DNA of 64,000 bases from CAYMQB01 sp964392665 (GTDB lineage: Bacteria > Hydrothermota > E44-bin80): contig CAYMQB010000008.1 in assembly GCA_964392665.1 (NCBI GenBank), forward strand, positions 1 through 64,000, read 5' to 3'. Made by a program: the position numbers and the translations under genes. Below the pieces are notes generated by a model that saw only the letters and a list, made by a program, of their open reading frames with translations, ran no database searches and was not told where the DNA came from. Every line of letters begins with the position of its first letter. Positions within the stretch are counted from its first letter, which is position 1. Shown here piece by piece: positions 17,940 to 27,481 of this stretch.

Positions 17940-20522
17940 ATGTTCGATCTATTTCTAACTCAGATTGAAACCATAGGTCAGGAGCGAAGTAACTATATCT
18001 CCTTCCTCAAGAAGGAAATTGCCAATCAAGAGACCTTTTTTATGGATATGCATCTGCTGAAACTTATAGCAAACAAAATTAGTATTCCCCAGGATATTGT
18101 AACCTTCTTCGCTCAGGAAAACTGCCAGATATTCTTTGAATTTTCGATGAAACAGCAAAAGAACCACACTTCTTTCTTCAACAAGCTCTATCGCTTGGAT
18201 CCTAAAAAACAAATACAATTGCAGCAGACGAATAAGTACAGAAAAATGCTTTTCGAAACCTACGCGAATGTTCTAAAATATGAACCACACGCTGCTTTTC
18301 TTTTCGAAATAGCTTATATCAACATAGCATCTTCATTTATCAGGGAGTTTCTACAAAATGAAACTTCCAATAAACTCAAAAAAGAATTGGTGTTTATGAA
18401 AAAAGTCGTTGAATTCATCAGAGACTTGAGGAGTGAATTATCAAAGTCTTTTACATTACCTATTGAATTCCTGGAGTCCTTGATTGATCAAATTACTTAT
18501 GCTTCAACGTCTCTGCATCCACTGAGCGATTTCGAACCTCTCTTCCTTTCGGTGGGCTATCCACTATCTCTTTTCGAGCAAATTCACAGCATTCTCCTAA
18601 ATTATCTTTCCCATCAGCAAATCGAGGAGCTCTGCAATTCGATTAATTCAGTTGCCTTACTAACAAAAGAAGATTTAAAGAAGTGCGGATTTTCCAAGTT
18701 TTCTTTCCCTTCAGCAAATGATCTAAACATTCTTATTAAAAACCTGACAAAACAAGCTGAACGCAGTGAAATTCAACTCATAAAAAATGATAAAGAACTC
18801 TCTTTGATTGACCATCGTGTTTCTGAGCAAACGAAAAGAGTAATTAAAGAAAAGACACACTTAATTTCGAATACTATTGATGGGAAAAACAAGAAACCAC
18901 TTCTTGAAGCGAGTTATAATATTTCCGAAACACTTTCTAATATTGAGAAGATATGTCTGGACTATATTTGGCATCTGAAGGATTTTGCTAAAAAATCTTA
19001 TAACTTGAGTCAGAAAATCGAATCCAATCGCTCACTTCAAAGAATGAACAAAGATTTCCTTGAAGAATTTCTCAATCAACAGATCTATAGAAATAGAAGT
19101 ACAATTTCAAAGCTTGGAATTGAGTTTTTAAGGTTTTCCCCACTTCTAAACATTGCCAGTTCAAAGATTGAGAAAACCGTCATCCAAAAGACCATTCTTC
19201 TCTATAATAAAGCAGAAAGGAAAGAAATCAAGCACCCAGAGAAAACAAGAGAACTTCTTGCCACCTACTCGGAACTTGGTAAGACAAAATTCCATCCCAA
19301 TGTTAGGAAAATTCTTACAGAGTACAAGAGAACAGGAGAGAAATTGCTTTTACCTCTTCTCTTAAATACAATCTTACAGAAAAACATAAGACAATGGCCC
19401 ATTTCCACTAATATAACAAGCATGTCTCAATCACAACTCCAAAACGAAGCTAACTTCTTTGGACTTTATGCAATACCAAAAGGTAAATTTTTGCATTTCT
19501 CTCAAACAGGACAAGTCAGGACCAAAGGCTCCACCGTTTCCAAAAAAATGTATGATGAATTAGCAGCAGTCATGGAAAAAAGATTCAGAAAGGTTGTAGC
19601 TGTTCTCATATACGATATACGAGGCTCAAGTTTTATGACACTTAAACTGCACAATGCAGAACGAGAGCAGATGATTATAAAATATTTTCACACAACAATG
19701 GCTAAAATTGCAAAGAAGTTCGGAGCTTTTCTACTTAAAGATATCGGAGATGGTGGTATTATTTGGTTTGGCAATAATTCAAAAGATCTTTACAATTCAA
19801 TTTACAGAGAATCGATGACAAAGAAATTTAAGAAACTCAGACATTCCCTGCTTAGCGAAGAAGGCTTGTTTCTCCAAAGTTCTCATGATAGTTCTGAAAA
19901 GGCAATTCTGTGTGCTATTGCAATGGTTAAGGCAGCAGAAAAATTCATAAAGGATAACTATGTGAAATACAGAGATTGGTTTTCAGATATAAAAGAAAGG
20001 GAGCTCCTTGTTGAAGGAACAACATATGCTTTACTGCCGCCAATGTTCCGTTCTCTTTTTAGACTCGGTATTGGTGTTTCAAGTGGACTTCCATCTTCTG
20101 ACATTGCTATTGGACCAAATGCTTTCGGTGACCCGGACCTCAGAGGTTTGCTCGTAAATGAGGCGAAATTTTTATCCGAAGGCAGAAATCCTGAAAACTC
20201 AGTAATTCTTGTCGACCACGATACAGTTTTTAACTCACTGCTGAATACTTCAAAGTTTACTCTTGGAAATATAGACTTAGCAATCTCAGACAAAGATGAA
20301 ATGATAACAAAAGTGGCACAGATCGTTAAGAAAAAACTCGAAGGGGGTGAACTAAATTTCTATACGAAGAACTTCATTGCAGAACCATACGAAATACTAT
20401 CCCTTGAAACGTTCGAAACCCTAAAATATACTCCTGTTCCATTGAATCTCGACGAAAATGGTTTACTGTACAATAAAAAGGGAGAACAGGTGAAAATCGT
20501 TTACCAGGTTCGGTTTACTTAA
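17940..20522 (+). CDS. Class III nucleotidyl cyclase-like protein
   Basis: An 860-residue protein. The first about 540 residues are helical and unlike any domain I recognise. A class III adenylate/guanylate cyclase-type domain follows: the first metal-binding strand is VLIYDIRGSS (about 554-563), the second LLKDIGDGGIIWFG (about 598-611), then RLGIGVSSG and FGDPDLRGLLVNEAKFL (about 730-746). The two aspartates are kept. The arginine normally four residues after the conserved Asn (NxxxR) seems replaced by Phe (NEAKF), and a long insertion lies between the strands. Activity is therefore doubtful; it may be a nucleotide-binding sensor. ATG 17940 was chosen over 17838 because upstream residues look non-coding and GGAG precedes it. 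Confidence 0.75.
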   Translation: MFDLFLTQIETIGQERSNYISFLKKEIANQETFFMDMHLLKLIANKISIPQDIVTFFAQENCQIFFEFSMKQQKNHTSFFNKLYRLDPKKQIQLQQTNKYRKMLFETYANVLKYEPHAAFLFEIAYINIASSFIREFLQNETSNKLKKELVFMKKVVEFIRDLRSELSKSFTLPIEFLESLIDQITYASTSLHPLSDFEPLFLSVGYPLSLFEQIHSILLNYLSHQQIEELCNSINSVALLTKEDLKKCGFSKFSFPSANDLNILIKNLTKQAERSEIQLIKNDKELSLIDHRVSEQTKRVIKEKTHLISNTIDGKNKKPLLEASYNISETLSNIEKICLDYIWHLKDFAKKSYNLSQKIESNRSLQRMNKDFLEEFLNQQIYRNRSTISKLGIEFLRFSPLLNIASSKIEKTVIQKTILLYNKAERKEIKHPEKTRELLATYSELGKTKFHPNVRKILTEYKRTGEKLLLPLLLNTILQKNIRQWPISTNITSMSQSQLQNEANFFGLYAIPKGKFLHFSQTGQVRTKGSTVSKKMYDELAAVMEKRFRKVVAVLIYDIRGSSFMTLKLHNAEREQMIIKYFHTTMAKIAKKFGAFLLKDIGDGGIIWFGNNSKDLYNSIYRESMTKKFKKLRHSLLSEEGLFLQSSHDSSEKAILCAIAMVKAAEKFIKDNYVKYRDWFSDIKERELLVEGTTYALLPPMFRSLFRLGIGVSSGLPSSDIAIGPNAFGDPDLRGLLVNEAKFLSEGRNPENSVILVDHDTVFNSLLNTSKFTLGNIDLAISDKDEMITKVAQIVKKKLEGGELNFYTKNFIAEPYEILSLETFETLKYTPVPLNLDENGLLYNKKGEQVKIVYQVRFT

Positions 20523-20525
20523 ATT

Positions 20526-22454
20526 ATGACAAATAAAGGCAAGGTTTTACTCTGGTTAAAACAAACTGATATTTCAGAAAACCTTCAGAAACAATTAAGC
20601 AATATTACTTTTGTAAGAACCTTGTATAAAGCCGAACTACTCGCCCTTGCGCCAGGAAGTGATATACTCTTAATTCTTGTGGAAATCAATCCATCAAATT
20701 CTAATACAGGAATAGATATAATAGGCGACATCAGAGGAATTTGTAGAGAAGTTCCAATAGTGGTTTTTTCGGAACACCTCTCCCCCGATATAATCAACAA
20801 AATCATTCCACTTGATGTTTACGATTACATTATTGCACCGTTTACCGCAAAAAAAATTAGTGGTATACTTACCGAACTGACAAACAAAATCAAAGGTAAA
20901 GAAAATTATAACCTGCTTTACAACCTATCAGAGAAATTCGAGCAGCTGTCAGTCGAAAATGAAATAATAACACTTCTTAATACAACAACAGACTTAAAAA
21001 CCGTTCTGAAAATAATTATACAAAAGGCAATAACTTTGGTCAATGTTAAGGCAGCTTCAATACTTCTTTTCAATGATGCAAGAAGTAAACTTGTATTTAG
21101 TGCAACATATGGTGAAAAATCAAGCACGATAAAAGGAAAGGAACTTAGCATTGGACAGGGTATAGCTGGATGGGTGGCAAAACATGGTGAACCAGTTCTT
21201 ACAAATAATGTTACAGCAGATGAAAGATTTTATAACGGTATTGACAGAACAAGTAATTTTATCACAAGATCCATTCTTTGCGCTCCAATAGAAGCCGAAA
21301 ACACAATTCATGGAGTGATCGAACTGGTTAACAAACTTGAAGGGGATTTCGTCGATGCTGACCTTGAAAAAATCGAAACACTTGCTTTCTTTGCTGCTTT
21401 TGCGCTGCACAAATCGAATTTGATAAAGAGAGAGAAAAAACGTGTAGAAGAAATTACATTGCTTTTCGAAATTGGTACCTACCTTTCAAGTATGCTTGAT
21501 CTGGATGAACTTCTCCAGCAAAGTGTGCAGCTCATTCGAAGAAGCTTTGGGTTTTACTACATAGCAATCGCTCTTGTCAATTCCGAAAAACTCATACTTG
21601 AATTGAAGAGTTTCGACAGTGAAGAACAAGTTACCCCAAAGAGAAGACAAGTGCCAATAGATAGAGGACTTATGGGTTCTGTTGTAAAAAGCGGCATACC
21701 TTTGAGAGTAGGAAATGTAAAAAAAGATAAGCGCTACCTCAAGGGAATTGGCTGTGTCAAATCCGAAATGGTTATCCCTTTGAAACGGAAAGACACGATC
21801 CTTGGTGTTATGGACATTGGAAGCAAAAAACTTAATGCATTTAATCATACTGACCAGGTCCTTACTGAGCAGATTTCAAGATTTCTCTCAATAAGTATTG
21901 AGAATGCAATGCTTTACAAGAAAGTTGGAATGCTTGCATTAATTGACGACTTGACTGGATTATACAATGCTCGGTACTGTCATATTACGCTTGCGAAGCT
22001 TAATAAGAAAAGAGAATTGCCATTCTCGATAATTTTCCTTGACCTTGATTTTTTCAAACTTGTAAACGATCAATTTGGTCACCAAACTGGCGGCGTATTA
22101 CTAAGAGAGGTTGCTGATATTTTGAAACAGCTATCTGGTAAAGGTATAACCACAATTCGCTACGGTGGTGATGAGTATGTCGTCATCTTATCCGGAATTA
22201 AAAAGGAAGCTGCAATGAGGGTTGCGGAGAAAATTGCGGAAACTCTTAAGAGAACAAAATTTCTTGCAGATTTGAATCTCAATTATCACATTACTGCTAG
22301 TCTTGGAATATCCTCTTATCCTTCCGATGCAACCAATGGTGAAGAAGTTCTGAGATTTGCTGACAGGGCAATGTACTGGGTGAAAAACCATGGCAGAAAT
22401 TCTATTAAAGCATATGACCAGGATGTAAGTGACTTAAGTGAATATCCACTATAA
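20526..22454 (+). CDS. Receiver-like/GAF/GAF/GGDEF diguanylate cyclase
   Basis: Likely makes cyclic di-GMP from two GTP. Residues 1-115 look like a receiver fold without a clear phosphorylation aspartate. Two GAF domains follow (about 145-305 and 320-465), then a GGDEF domain (about 475-635). Active-site signatures are FLDLDFFKLVNDQFGH and RYGGDEYVV (GGDEY at about 547-551, an accepted variant). The region five residues upstream of GGDEY has no RxxD, so the product-inhibition I-site is missing. It starts four bases after the upstream cyclase-like gene and is probably co-transcribed with it. The HD-GYP protein at 10337 is a plausible antagonist. Confidence 0.9.
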   Translation: MTNKGKVLLWLKQTDISENLQKQLSNITFVRTLYKAELLALAPGSDILLILVEINPSNSNTGIDIIGDIRGICREVPIVVFSEHLSPDIINKIIPLDVYDYIIAPFTAKKISGILTELTNKIKGKENYNLLYNLSEKFEQLSVENEIITLLNTTTDLKTVLKIIIQKAITLVNVKAASILLFNDARSKLVFSATYGEKSSTIKGKELSIGQGIAGWVAKHGEPVLTNNVTADERFYNGIDRTSNFITRSILCAPIEAENTIHGVIELVNKLEGDFVDADLEKIETLAFFAAFALHKSNLIKREKKRVEEITLLFEIGTYLSSMLDLDELLQQSVQLIRRSFGFYYIAIALVNSEKLILELKSFDSEEQVTPKRRQVPIDRGLMGSVVKSGIPLRVGNVKKDKRYLKGIGCVKSEMVIPLKRKDTILGVMDIGSKKLNAFNHTDQVLTEQISRFLSISIENAMLYKKVGMLALIDDLTGLYNARYCHITLAKLNKKRELPFSIIFLDLDFFKLVNDQFGHQTGGVLLREVADILKQLSGKGITTIRYGGDEYVVILSGIKKEAAMRVAEKIAETLKRTKFLADLNLNYHITASLGISSYPSDATNGEEVLRFADRAMYWVKNHGRNSIKAYDQDVSDLSEYPL

Positions 22455-22541
22455 TTTACTTATTATTGGATGTCCAATGTTGCTGTTCCCATTGATTCAA
22501 ACATTAAAGGTTAAGACTTCCAACACCAAATTTGATTTTAC

Positions 22542-22570
22542 TTGACTTTGGCTTAAAAAAGCATTATACT
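22542..22570 (+). promoter_or_regulatory. Sigma-70-type promoter for the kinase operon
   Basis: TTGACT (22542-22547), 17 bases, TATACT (22565-22570). It lies 32 bases before the kinase ATG at 22602 and starts a likely operon running to the sigma-54 activator at 27275. Confidence 0.75.
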
Positions 22571-22601
22571 TGGACGAAAAGGAGGTTTAGACCTGAGGAC
22601 T

Positions 22602-24167
22602 ATGAAGGACAACTATAAAATATTGGATGTTATTGCAACGGGTGGTATGGCAACCATATACAAGGCAGAACAGAAAAGTCTATCAAGACCTGTAATAATA
22701 AAAAAACTCCACCCCCACCTTGCGACCGATACAGGGCTGGTTAAAAGGTTTGAAAGAGAAGCCCAAACACTTGGAAAACTCAACCATAAGAATATTGTCG
22801 AGATTATCGATTTCTTTAAATCCAAGGGGGATTACTTCATTGTCCTGGAGTTCGTGGAAGGAAAATCATTGAAACATCTAATTAAGGAAACTAAATCACT
22901 ACCCGAAAACATTGCGAATTACATATTGATACAGGTGGCTATGGGGTTGCAGATAGCTCACAAAAAAGGGGTTCTTCACAGGGACATAAAACCTGCAAAT
23001 ATTCTTTTAGGCATAGATGGAAAGGTAAAAATCTCAGACTTTGGTCTGGCTCTTACACTTGAAACTACCGAAATTACGGACCCCGGAGCAACCATTGGAA
23101 CACCCGCATACTTGGCACCCGAACTGCTGAAAGGAAAACGGGCAACTCCCAGAAGCGATATATACTCCCTTGGTCTCACTTACTACGAAACATTAACCGG
23201 AAAAAATCCCTTTCAAGCTAATAACAAGTTTGAGACTATGAATAATATCCTTTACAAGAAAGTCCCCACCTTGAAAATTGCCAACACGGAACAGAATAAA
23301 ACCATAAGCAGGATAATAAGTAAGATGACTCAACAAGAACCTGAGGACCGATATGCAACCGTTAATGCAGTAATCCTGGAACTTAAAAGTCTCAGCACTA
23401 TTAATCAAAAGCAACTCGCAGAATTTCTTTTAAATCCTTTTCAAACAAAACATGTAAAGGAAGTTAAGCAAAGAACATCAAGAGGATATATTGTTTACTT
23501 TTCCCTACTAATATTCACAATCCTCGTAACACTTGCTATGCACATTACCGCGAAGAGATTACGGTATCTCAACTCCAAATTTGATTACCCGCATATAAAC
23601 AATTCCCACAACTATGTTCATACAGATAGTTCATTAACTACTATAATTAAACCACTTACAGAAATGAATTCAACAAAGACACTGAATAAGGACAACAGTG
23701 AAACTCTTAATACAAACCAGGTAAATATTATGTTAAAACCCGATTCTTATGGATTTCTCAAACCCCTTATCAAACCCTGGGCGAACATCTTTGTAGACAA
23801 TCTCCCTTACGGTACAACACCACTTTCAAAACCTATTAAACTGATTTCCGGCAATCATCTCCTGACCTTAAAACATCCAAACAGGGAACAGCTGACAAGA
23901 ACCATTACTATTGCCGAATCTGAAACATTGAGTTTATCTATAGCTCTTCAAGAAACATTTGGATTCTTGAAAATTTCAGTCAAACCATGGGCAACGGTCT
24001 ATATCGATGGAGAAAATATTGGCATAACACCAGTTGCAAAACCGTTCCACATTTCATCCGGTGAACATTCATTAGAACTCGAAAAGGATGGGCTAATACT
24101 TTGGCACGAAAAAATAAGTATACCTCTTGGAGATACACTAAAGAAAACTATAAACCTGGAAAAATAA
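22602..24167 (+). CDS. Membrane Ser/Thr protein kinase with two PEGA domains
   Basis: A PknB-type (Hanks) kinase. Residues 5-265 are the kinase domain with the glycine loop ATGGMATIYKA, the lysine in VIIKKL, the catalytic loop HRDIKPANIL (about 126-135), DFG (about 146) and GTPAYLAPE. All catalytic residues are present. A transmembrane helix lies at about 295-316. Outside it are two PEGA repeats (about 384-450 and 455-520; KPWANIFVDNLPYGTTPL and KPWATVYIDGENIGITPV), which probably sense envelope components. ATG 22602 has GAGGA close by; GGAGG at 22581-22585 is better spaced for an in-frame CTG at 22593, so the true start may be three codons earlier. Confidence 0.93.
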   Translation: MKDNYKILDVIATGGMATIYKAEQKSLSRPVIIKKLHPHLATDTGLVKRFEREAQTLGKLNHKNIVEIIDFFKSKGDYFIVLEFVEGKSLKHLIKETKSLPENIANYILIQVAMGLQIAHKKGVLHRDIKPANILLGIDGKVKISDFGLALTLETTEITDPGATIGTPAYLAPELLKGKRATPRSDIYSLGLTYYETLTGKNPFQANNKFETMNNILYKKVPTLKIANTEQNKTISRIISKMTQQEPEDRYATVNAVILELKSLSTINQKQLAEFLLNPFQTKHVKEVKQRTSRGYIVYFSLLIFTILVTLAMHITAKRLRYLNSKFDYPHINNSHNYVHTDSSLTTIIKPLTEMNSTKTLNKDNSETLNTNQVNIMLKPDSYGFLKPLIKPWANIFVDNLPYGTTPLSKPIKLISGNHLLTLKHPNREQLTRTITIAESETLSLSIALQETFGFLKISVKPWATVYIDGENIGITPVAKPFHISSGEHSLELEKDGLILWHEKISIPLGDTLKKTINLEK

Positions 24168-24868
24168 TAACGTCTTTTTTATTTCTGCTTATAACTACTG
24201 CACTCTTTGCACAGGAAACAAGAAAAGAACAATTGAATAAAGCAATGATTCTCTATGATGCCGGAAAATACGAAACAGTTGTTGAGATACTTGAGAAATT
24301 CGTAACCGACACCACAATTACGCTCAAACAGGAGATCAATGCACGCACATATCTTGCTTTTTCATTTGTAGCTCTTGATGACAGAACAAAAGCAAAACTT
24401 CAATTTGTCACCATTTTAGAAAAGGAAAAAGGATTCTCACTCAATCCCGAATTTGTATCACCAAAGATAATGGAAGTTTTCAAAGAAGCTGAAAAATCAC
24501 TAAAAAAACCCCCAACAAACAATGTGATAAAAATCCAGAGAATGCCACCGAACGCGACACAGTGTCTTGTCAAAAGCAGCCTATTCCCCGGGTGGGGACA
24601 GCTAACAAGAGGAGAAACTAAAAAAGGCAAGGTGCTTATGGGGAGCTTTGCTGCCTCACTTACAGCTTTAGCCCTCTCCCAACTTGCCTATCTTTCTGCA
24701 AAAAACTCCTACGAACAAGCTGTCACGAAATCCGATATAGACTACCAATATTCAAGATACAATTTTACATATAAAACGCGATACATAGTCTCTGAAATTA
24801 CTCTTTTCCTATGGATATATTCCATAACTGACATATTCTTAGGAGAACCGGAGCGCAGTGCAGAATGA
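24101..24868 (+). CDS. Secreted/membrane protein with TPR-like and PGxGQ regions
   Basis: A 255-residue protein (if TTG 24101 is the start). It has a signal peptide (ITSFLFLLITTALFAQ), a TPR-like helical domain (KAMILYDAGKYETVVEILEKF), and a C-terminal membrane part headed by SSLFPGWGQLTRGETKKG. That last motif is typical of DUF5683-like proteins and is also found in the products of 30802 and 43032. TTG 24101 overlaps the kinase by 67 bases and adds 21 residues before the signal peptide. ATA at 24164 or 24167 next to the kinase stop would give a normal signal peptide but has only a weak GGA upstream. The start is unresolved. It overlaps the next gene by four bases. Confidence 0.75.
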   Translation: MARKNKYTSWRYTKENYKPGKIITSFLFLLITTALFAQETRKEQLNKAMILYDAGKYETVVEILEKFVTDTTITLKQEINARTYLAFSFVALDDRTKAKLQFVTILEKEKGFSLNPEFVSPKIMEVFKEAEKSLKKPPTNNVIKIQRMPPNATQCLVKSSLFPGWGQLTRGETKKGKVLMGSFAASLTALALSQLAYLSAKNSYEQAVTKSDIDYQYSRYNFTYKTRYIVSEITLFLWIYSITDIFLGEPERSAE

Positions 24869-25785
24869 GAGCACTGATAATACTTATGATCCTCTTTTTT
24901 CTTAGATGTGCACCCGATGCTCCACATAAACCCACTCTTCCCGGCAGTATCACGGGAGATGTATCAACGCTTTTTGGTTCAAAACCGCTGGATGGAGCCG
25001 AAGTCCAGTTATTTCCGAATCAACTTGTTGACTCAACCGATGATATGGGTTATTTCGCTTTCAATCTCCTTTTGTCCGGTACTTATATGATAACAATCTC
25101 AAAAAACCAGTATGTTGAAAAAGTGGAGACAACTTATATCGATGAAAGCGAAAATAAAACGATGAAATTTGAGCTGAATGGTAAACCAATAGTTCAGGAT
25201 TACTCGGTATATTCAATTCATTCGACGAATGGTTTTGAGCAATTTAAAGTTATCTTCGCGCTTTCCCTTTACGATATGGATGCCTTCGTTGCTGATTCAG
25301 TGATGGCTGAATCAAACAATGAGAAGTTACGACTCACCTATCAGAACGGAGATACCTTAAGCTTTTACAAAAAAACCTTGATTTATAGCGACCTTACAAC
25401 AGTGGACACCATAATTGGGATTGCTTTCGATTTCTGGGTAAAAGATATGGGTGGGACATTTAGCGATACGGTTTCTTCGGAACTTGATAGAGTCATCGAT
25501 AAACTTCCTCAAATCGTATATCCCGTTTCCGGCGATTCATTAAGTTTAGGTGATACACTTAAATGGAGTTCTCCGTATCTTTGGTACTACACTTTTGTTA
25601 TTCTCAAAATTTGGGAAATCGGCTCAACCATAGAAAATCCTGAATGGATAAGCGATACTCTGCAGATTACGGATTCAACCTACGTCTTCAATGCGCAAAT
25701 CAAACAAGGAACATATAACTGGGCAGTAGAAATAATAGACAAACTAAATAACTCATCGAGAGCCATTGCCTGGTTTTACCACTAA
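24865..25785 (+). CDS. Secreted protein with carboxypeptidase regulatory-like domain
   Basis: A 306-residue envelope protein. The N-terminus (MRALIILMILFFLRC) is a short signal sequence; the Cys at about 15 could be lipidated although FFLRC is a poor lipobox. Residues 25-110 are a carboxypeptidase regulatory-like beta domain (GSITGDVSTLFGSKPLDGAEV). The rest is beta-rich and ends in a fibronectin-like domain (YPVSGDSLSLGDTLKW). It overlaps the upstream gene (ATGA) and lies three bases before the sigma-54 activator, so it belongs to the kinase operon. No enzymatic motif is visible. Confidence 0.75.
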   Translation: MRALIILMILFFLRCAPDAPHKPTLPGSITGDVSTLFGSKPLDGAEVQLFPNQLVDSTDDMGYFAFNLLLSGTYMITISKNQYVEKVETTYIDESENKTMKFELNGKPIVQDYSVYSIHSTNGFEQFKVIFALSLYDMDAFVADSVMAESNNEKLRLTYQNGDTLSFYKKTLIYSDLTTVDTIIGIAFDFWVKDMGGTFSDTVSSELDRVIDKLPQIVYPVSGDSLSLGDTLKWSSPYLWYYTFVILKIWEIGSTIENPEWISDTLQITDSTYVFNAQIKQGTYNWAVEIIDKLNNSSRAIAWFYH

Positions 25786-25787
25786 CA

Positions 25788-27275
25788 ATGACCAAAAATA
25801 ACTTAGAAAAACATATTCATAAAAAGGAATTTCTCACGCTGTATAATGTCAGTAAGATACTGAATTCAATTTCTGACCTTAACACTCTTCTTCAAAAAAT
25901 TATGGACCTTGCAATCGAAACAACCGGTGCTGGAAGAGGATTCCTGATGCTTACACAGGACAAAAAACTTGACATAAGTGTTGCCAGAAAAATGGACAAG
26001 AAATCTCTGAAAAAACCCTCCATGCTTTCCAGAACGATAATAGATAAAGTGCTTACAAAGAAAAAACCTATACTTACAAGCAATGCTGTTTCCGATCCGA
26101 GATTTTCGAAATCCGAAAGTGTAATTATGTTCAAAATTCTTTCTATTCTCGCTGTTCCTTTAATGAATAAGAAAAACTGCATAGGCCTTTTATATGTGGA
26201 TGCAAGAACGCAGAAAAATGTTTTTAGCAAAAGCAGCCTTGCATATCTCACTGCATTTGCCAATCTCGCAGGTATTGCAATAGAAAATGCAAGGTTAAGA
26301 GAAAGTCTTTCAACTGAAAATATTCGTTTAAAAATGCACCTTAAATTATCTGCGGGATTCGAGGAAATTATCGGCAGTAGCTCCGAAATAAAAAAGGTTG
26401 TACATCTTATTCACAAGGTAACCGACAATGATGTTCCCGTCCTAATACAAGGAGAAAGTGGAACCGGGAAGGAGCTCATCGCAAGAACAATCCACAAATT
26501 TGGACCCAGAAAAAATAGTAAATTCCTGGCTCAATATTGTGGAGCACTTCCGGAAACTCTTCTTGAATCCGAACTCTTTGGTTATAAGAAAGGTGCATTT
26601 ACAGGAGCACATTCCGACAAAAAGGGATTATTCGAAGAAGCAGACGGCGGAACATTTTTCCTGGATGAAATTGGCGAGGTCCCTCTCCCAACTCAAACTA
26701 AGTTACTCAGATTCCTTGAAGAGGGAACAATAAGAAGGTTGGGTGAAAATGTCGAAAATAAACTCAATGTCAGAATTATCTCTGCTACAAATAAAAAACT
26801 CGAGGCAGAAGTATCAAAAGGAAATTTTAGGGACGACCTTTATTATAGACTAAAAGTCGTGCAGATTTCTATTCCACCTTTAAGAAAAAGAAGAAAGGAC
26901 ATCCCTCTACTCATAAACCATTTCCTCAAAGAATATGCACCTGATAGAAATATCAAACTAGCTCCCAATGCTATGAAAAAACTGTGTACCTATTACTGGC
27001 CTGGAAATATCCGAGAATTGCAAAATGCCATTTCCTTTGCCGTTGTGATGTCTGGTGGAGACAAAATCATTGTTGATGACTTACCTCCGGAAATTTCCTC
27101 AAAAACACAGTTTCCGCAAATAAACTACGGAATGAGTATTGCAGAAATGGAAAAGGTTCTTATAAAACTAACCATTGAAAAATTAACAGGGAATCGAAAA
27201 GAGGCTGCAAATATTCTTGGTATAAGTCGAAGAACTTTGCAGAACAAGATTAAAGAATATAAAATCAAATTGTAG
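25788..27275 (+). CDS. Sigma-54-dependent transcriptional activator, GAF-AAA+-Fis
   Basis: An enhancer-binding protein that uses ATP to open sigma-54 promoters. A GAF sensory domain (about 15-170) is followed by the AAA+ core: Walker A GESGTGKE (about 222-229), the sigma-54 contact loop GAFTGA (about 268-273, intact), Walker B FFLDEIGE (about 290-297) and the arginine-finger region FRDDLYYRL. The Fis-type helix-turn-helix is at the end (NRKEAANILGISRRTLQNKIKEY). There is no receiver domain, so it probably responds to a ligand or to the upstream kinase. A near-consensus sigma-54 promoter at 45656-45671 is a possible target. Confidence 0.94.
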   Translation: MTKNNLEKHIHKKEFLTLYNVSKILNSISDLNTLLQKIMDLAIETTGAGRGFLMLTQDKKLDISVARKMDKKSLKKPSMLSRTIIDKVLTKKKPILTSNAVSDPRFSKSESVIMFKILSILAVPLMNKKNCIGLLYVDARTQKNVFSKSSLAYLTAFANLAGIAIENARLRESLSTENIRLKMHLKLSAGFEEIIGSSSEIKKVVHLIHKVTDNDVPVLIQGESGTGKELIARTIHKFGPRKNSKFLAQYCGALPETLLESELFGYKKGAFTGAHSDKKGLFEEADGGTFFLDEIGEVPLPTQTKLLRFLEEGTIRRLGENVENKLNVRIISATNKKLEAEVSKGNFRDDLYYRLKVVQISIPPLRKRRKDIPLLINHFLKEYAPDRNIKLAPNAMKKLCTYYWPGNIRELQNAISFAVVMSGGDKIIVDDLPPEISSKTQFPQINYGMSIAEMEKVLIKLTIEKLTGNRKEAANILGISRRTLQNKIKEYKIKL

Positions 27276-27481
27276 CTGGTAAATTGCATATTAAGGTAAT
27301 TGAAAAAAAATATGGAAGAATATGAAAGAAGTGTAAACTAATTGTGCACAAATCCTCGACGCAATGTCATTCCGAACTATGGGTTGATAACCGTTTACCA
27401 TGATGACATTCAAAAATGGCTATATTAAAAGAAATATATGGAAACATTTTCACAGAGTCAAAGTTAAAACAAGGAGCTTTA

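Noticed and set aside
22593..22601. CTG start for the PEGA kinase
   Set aside because: GGAGG at 22581-22585 is better spaced for CTG 22593, but ATG 22602 has GAGGA nearby and needs no rare codon. Mentioned only as an alternative.
24164..24169. AUA start for the 24101 gene
   Set aside because: The arrangement resembles rbfA, but the Shine-Dalgarno is weak and TTG 24101 has AAGGA upstream, so the case is undecided and not counted as evidence.
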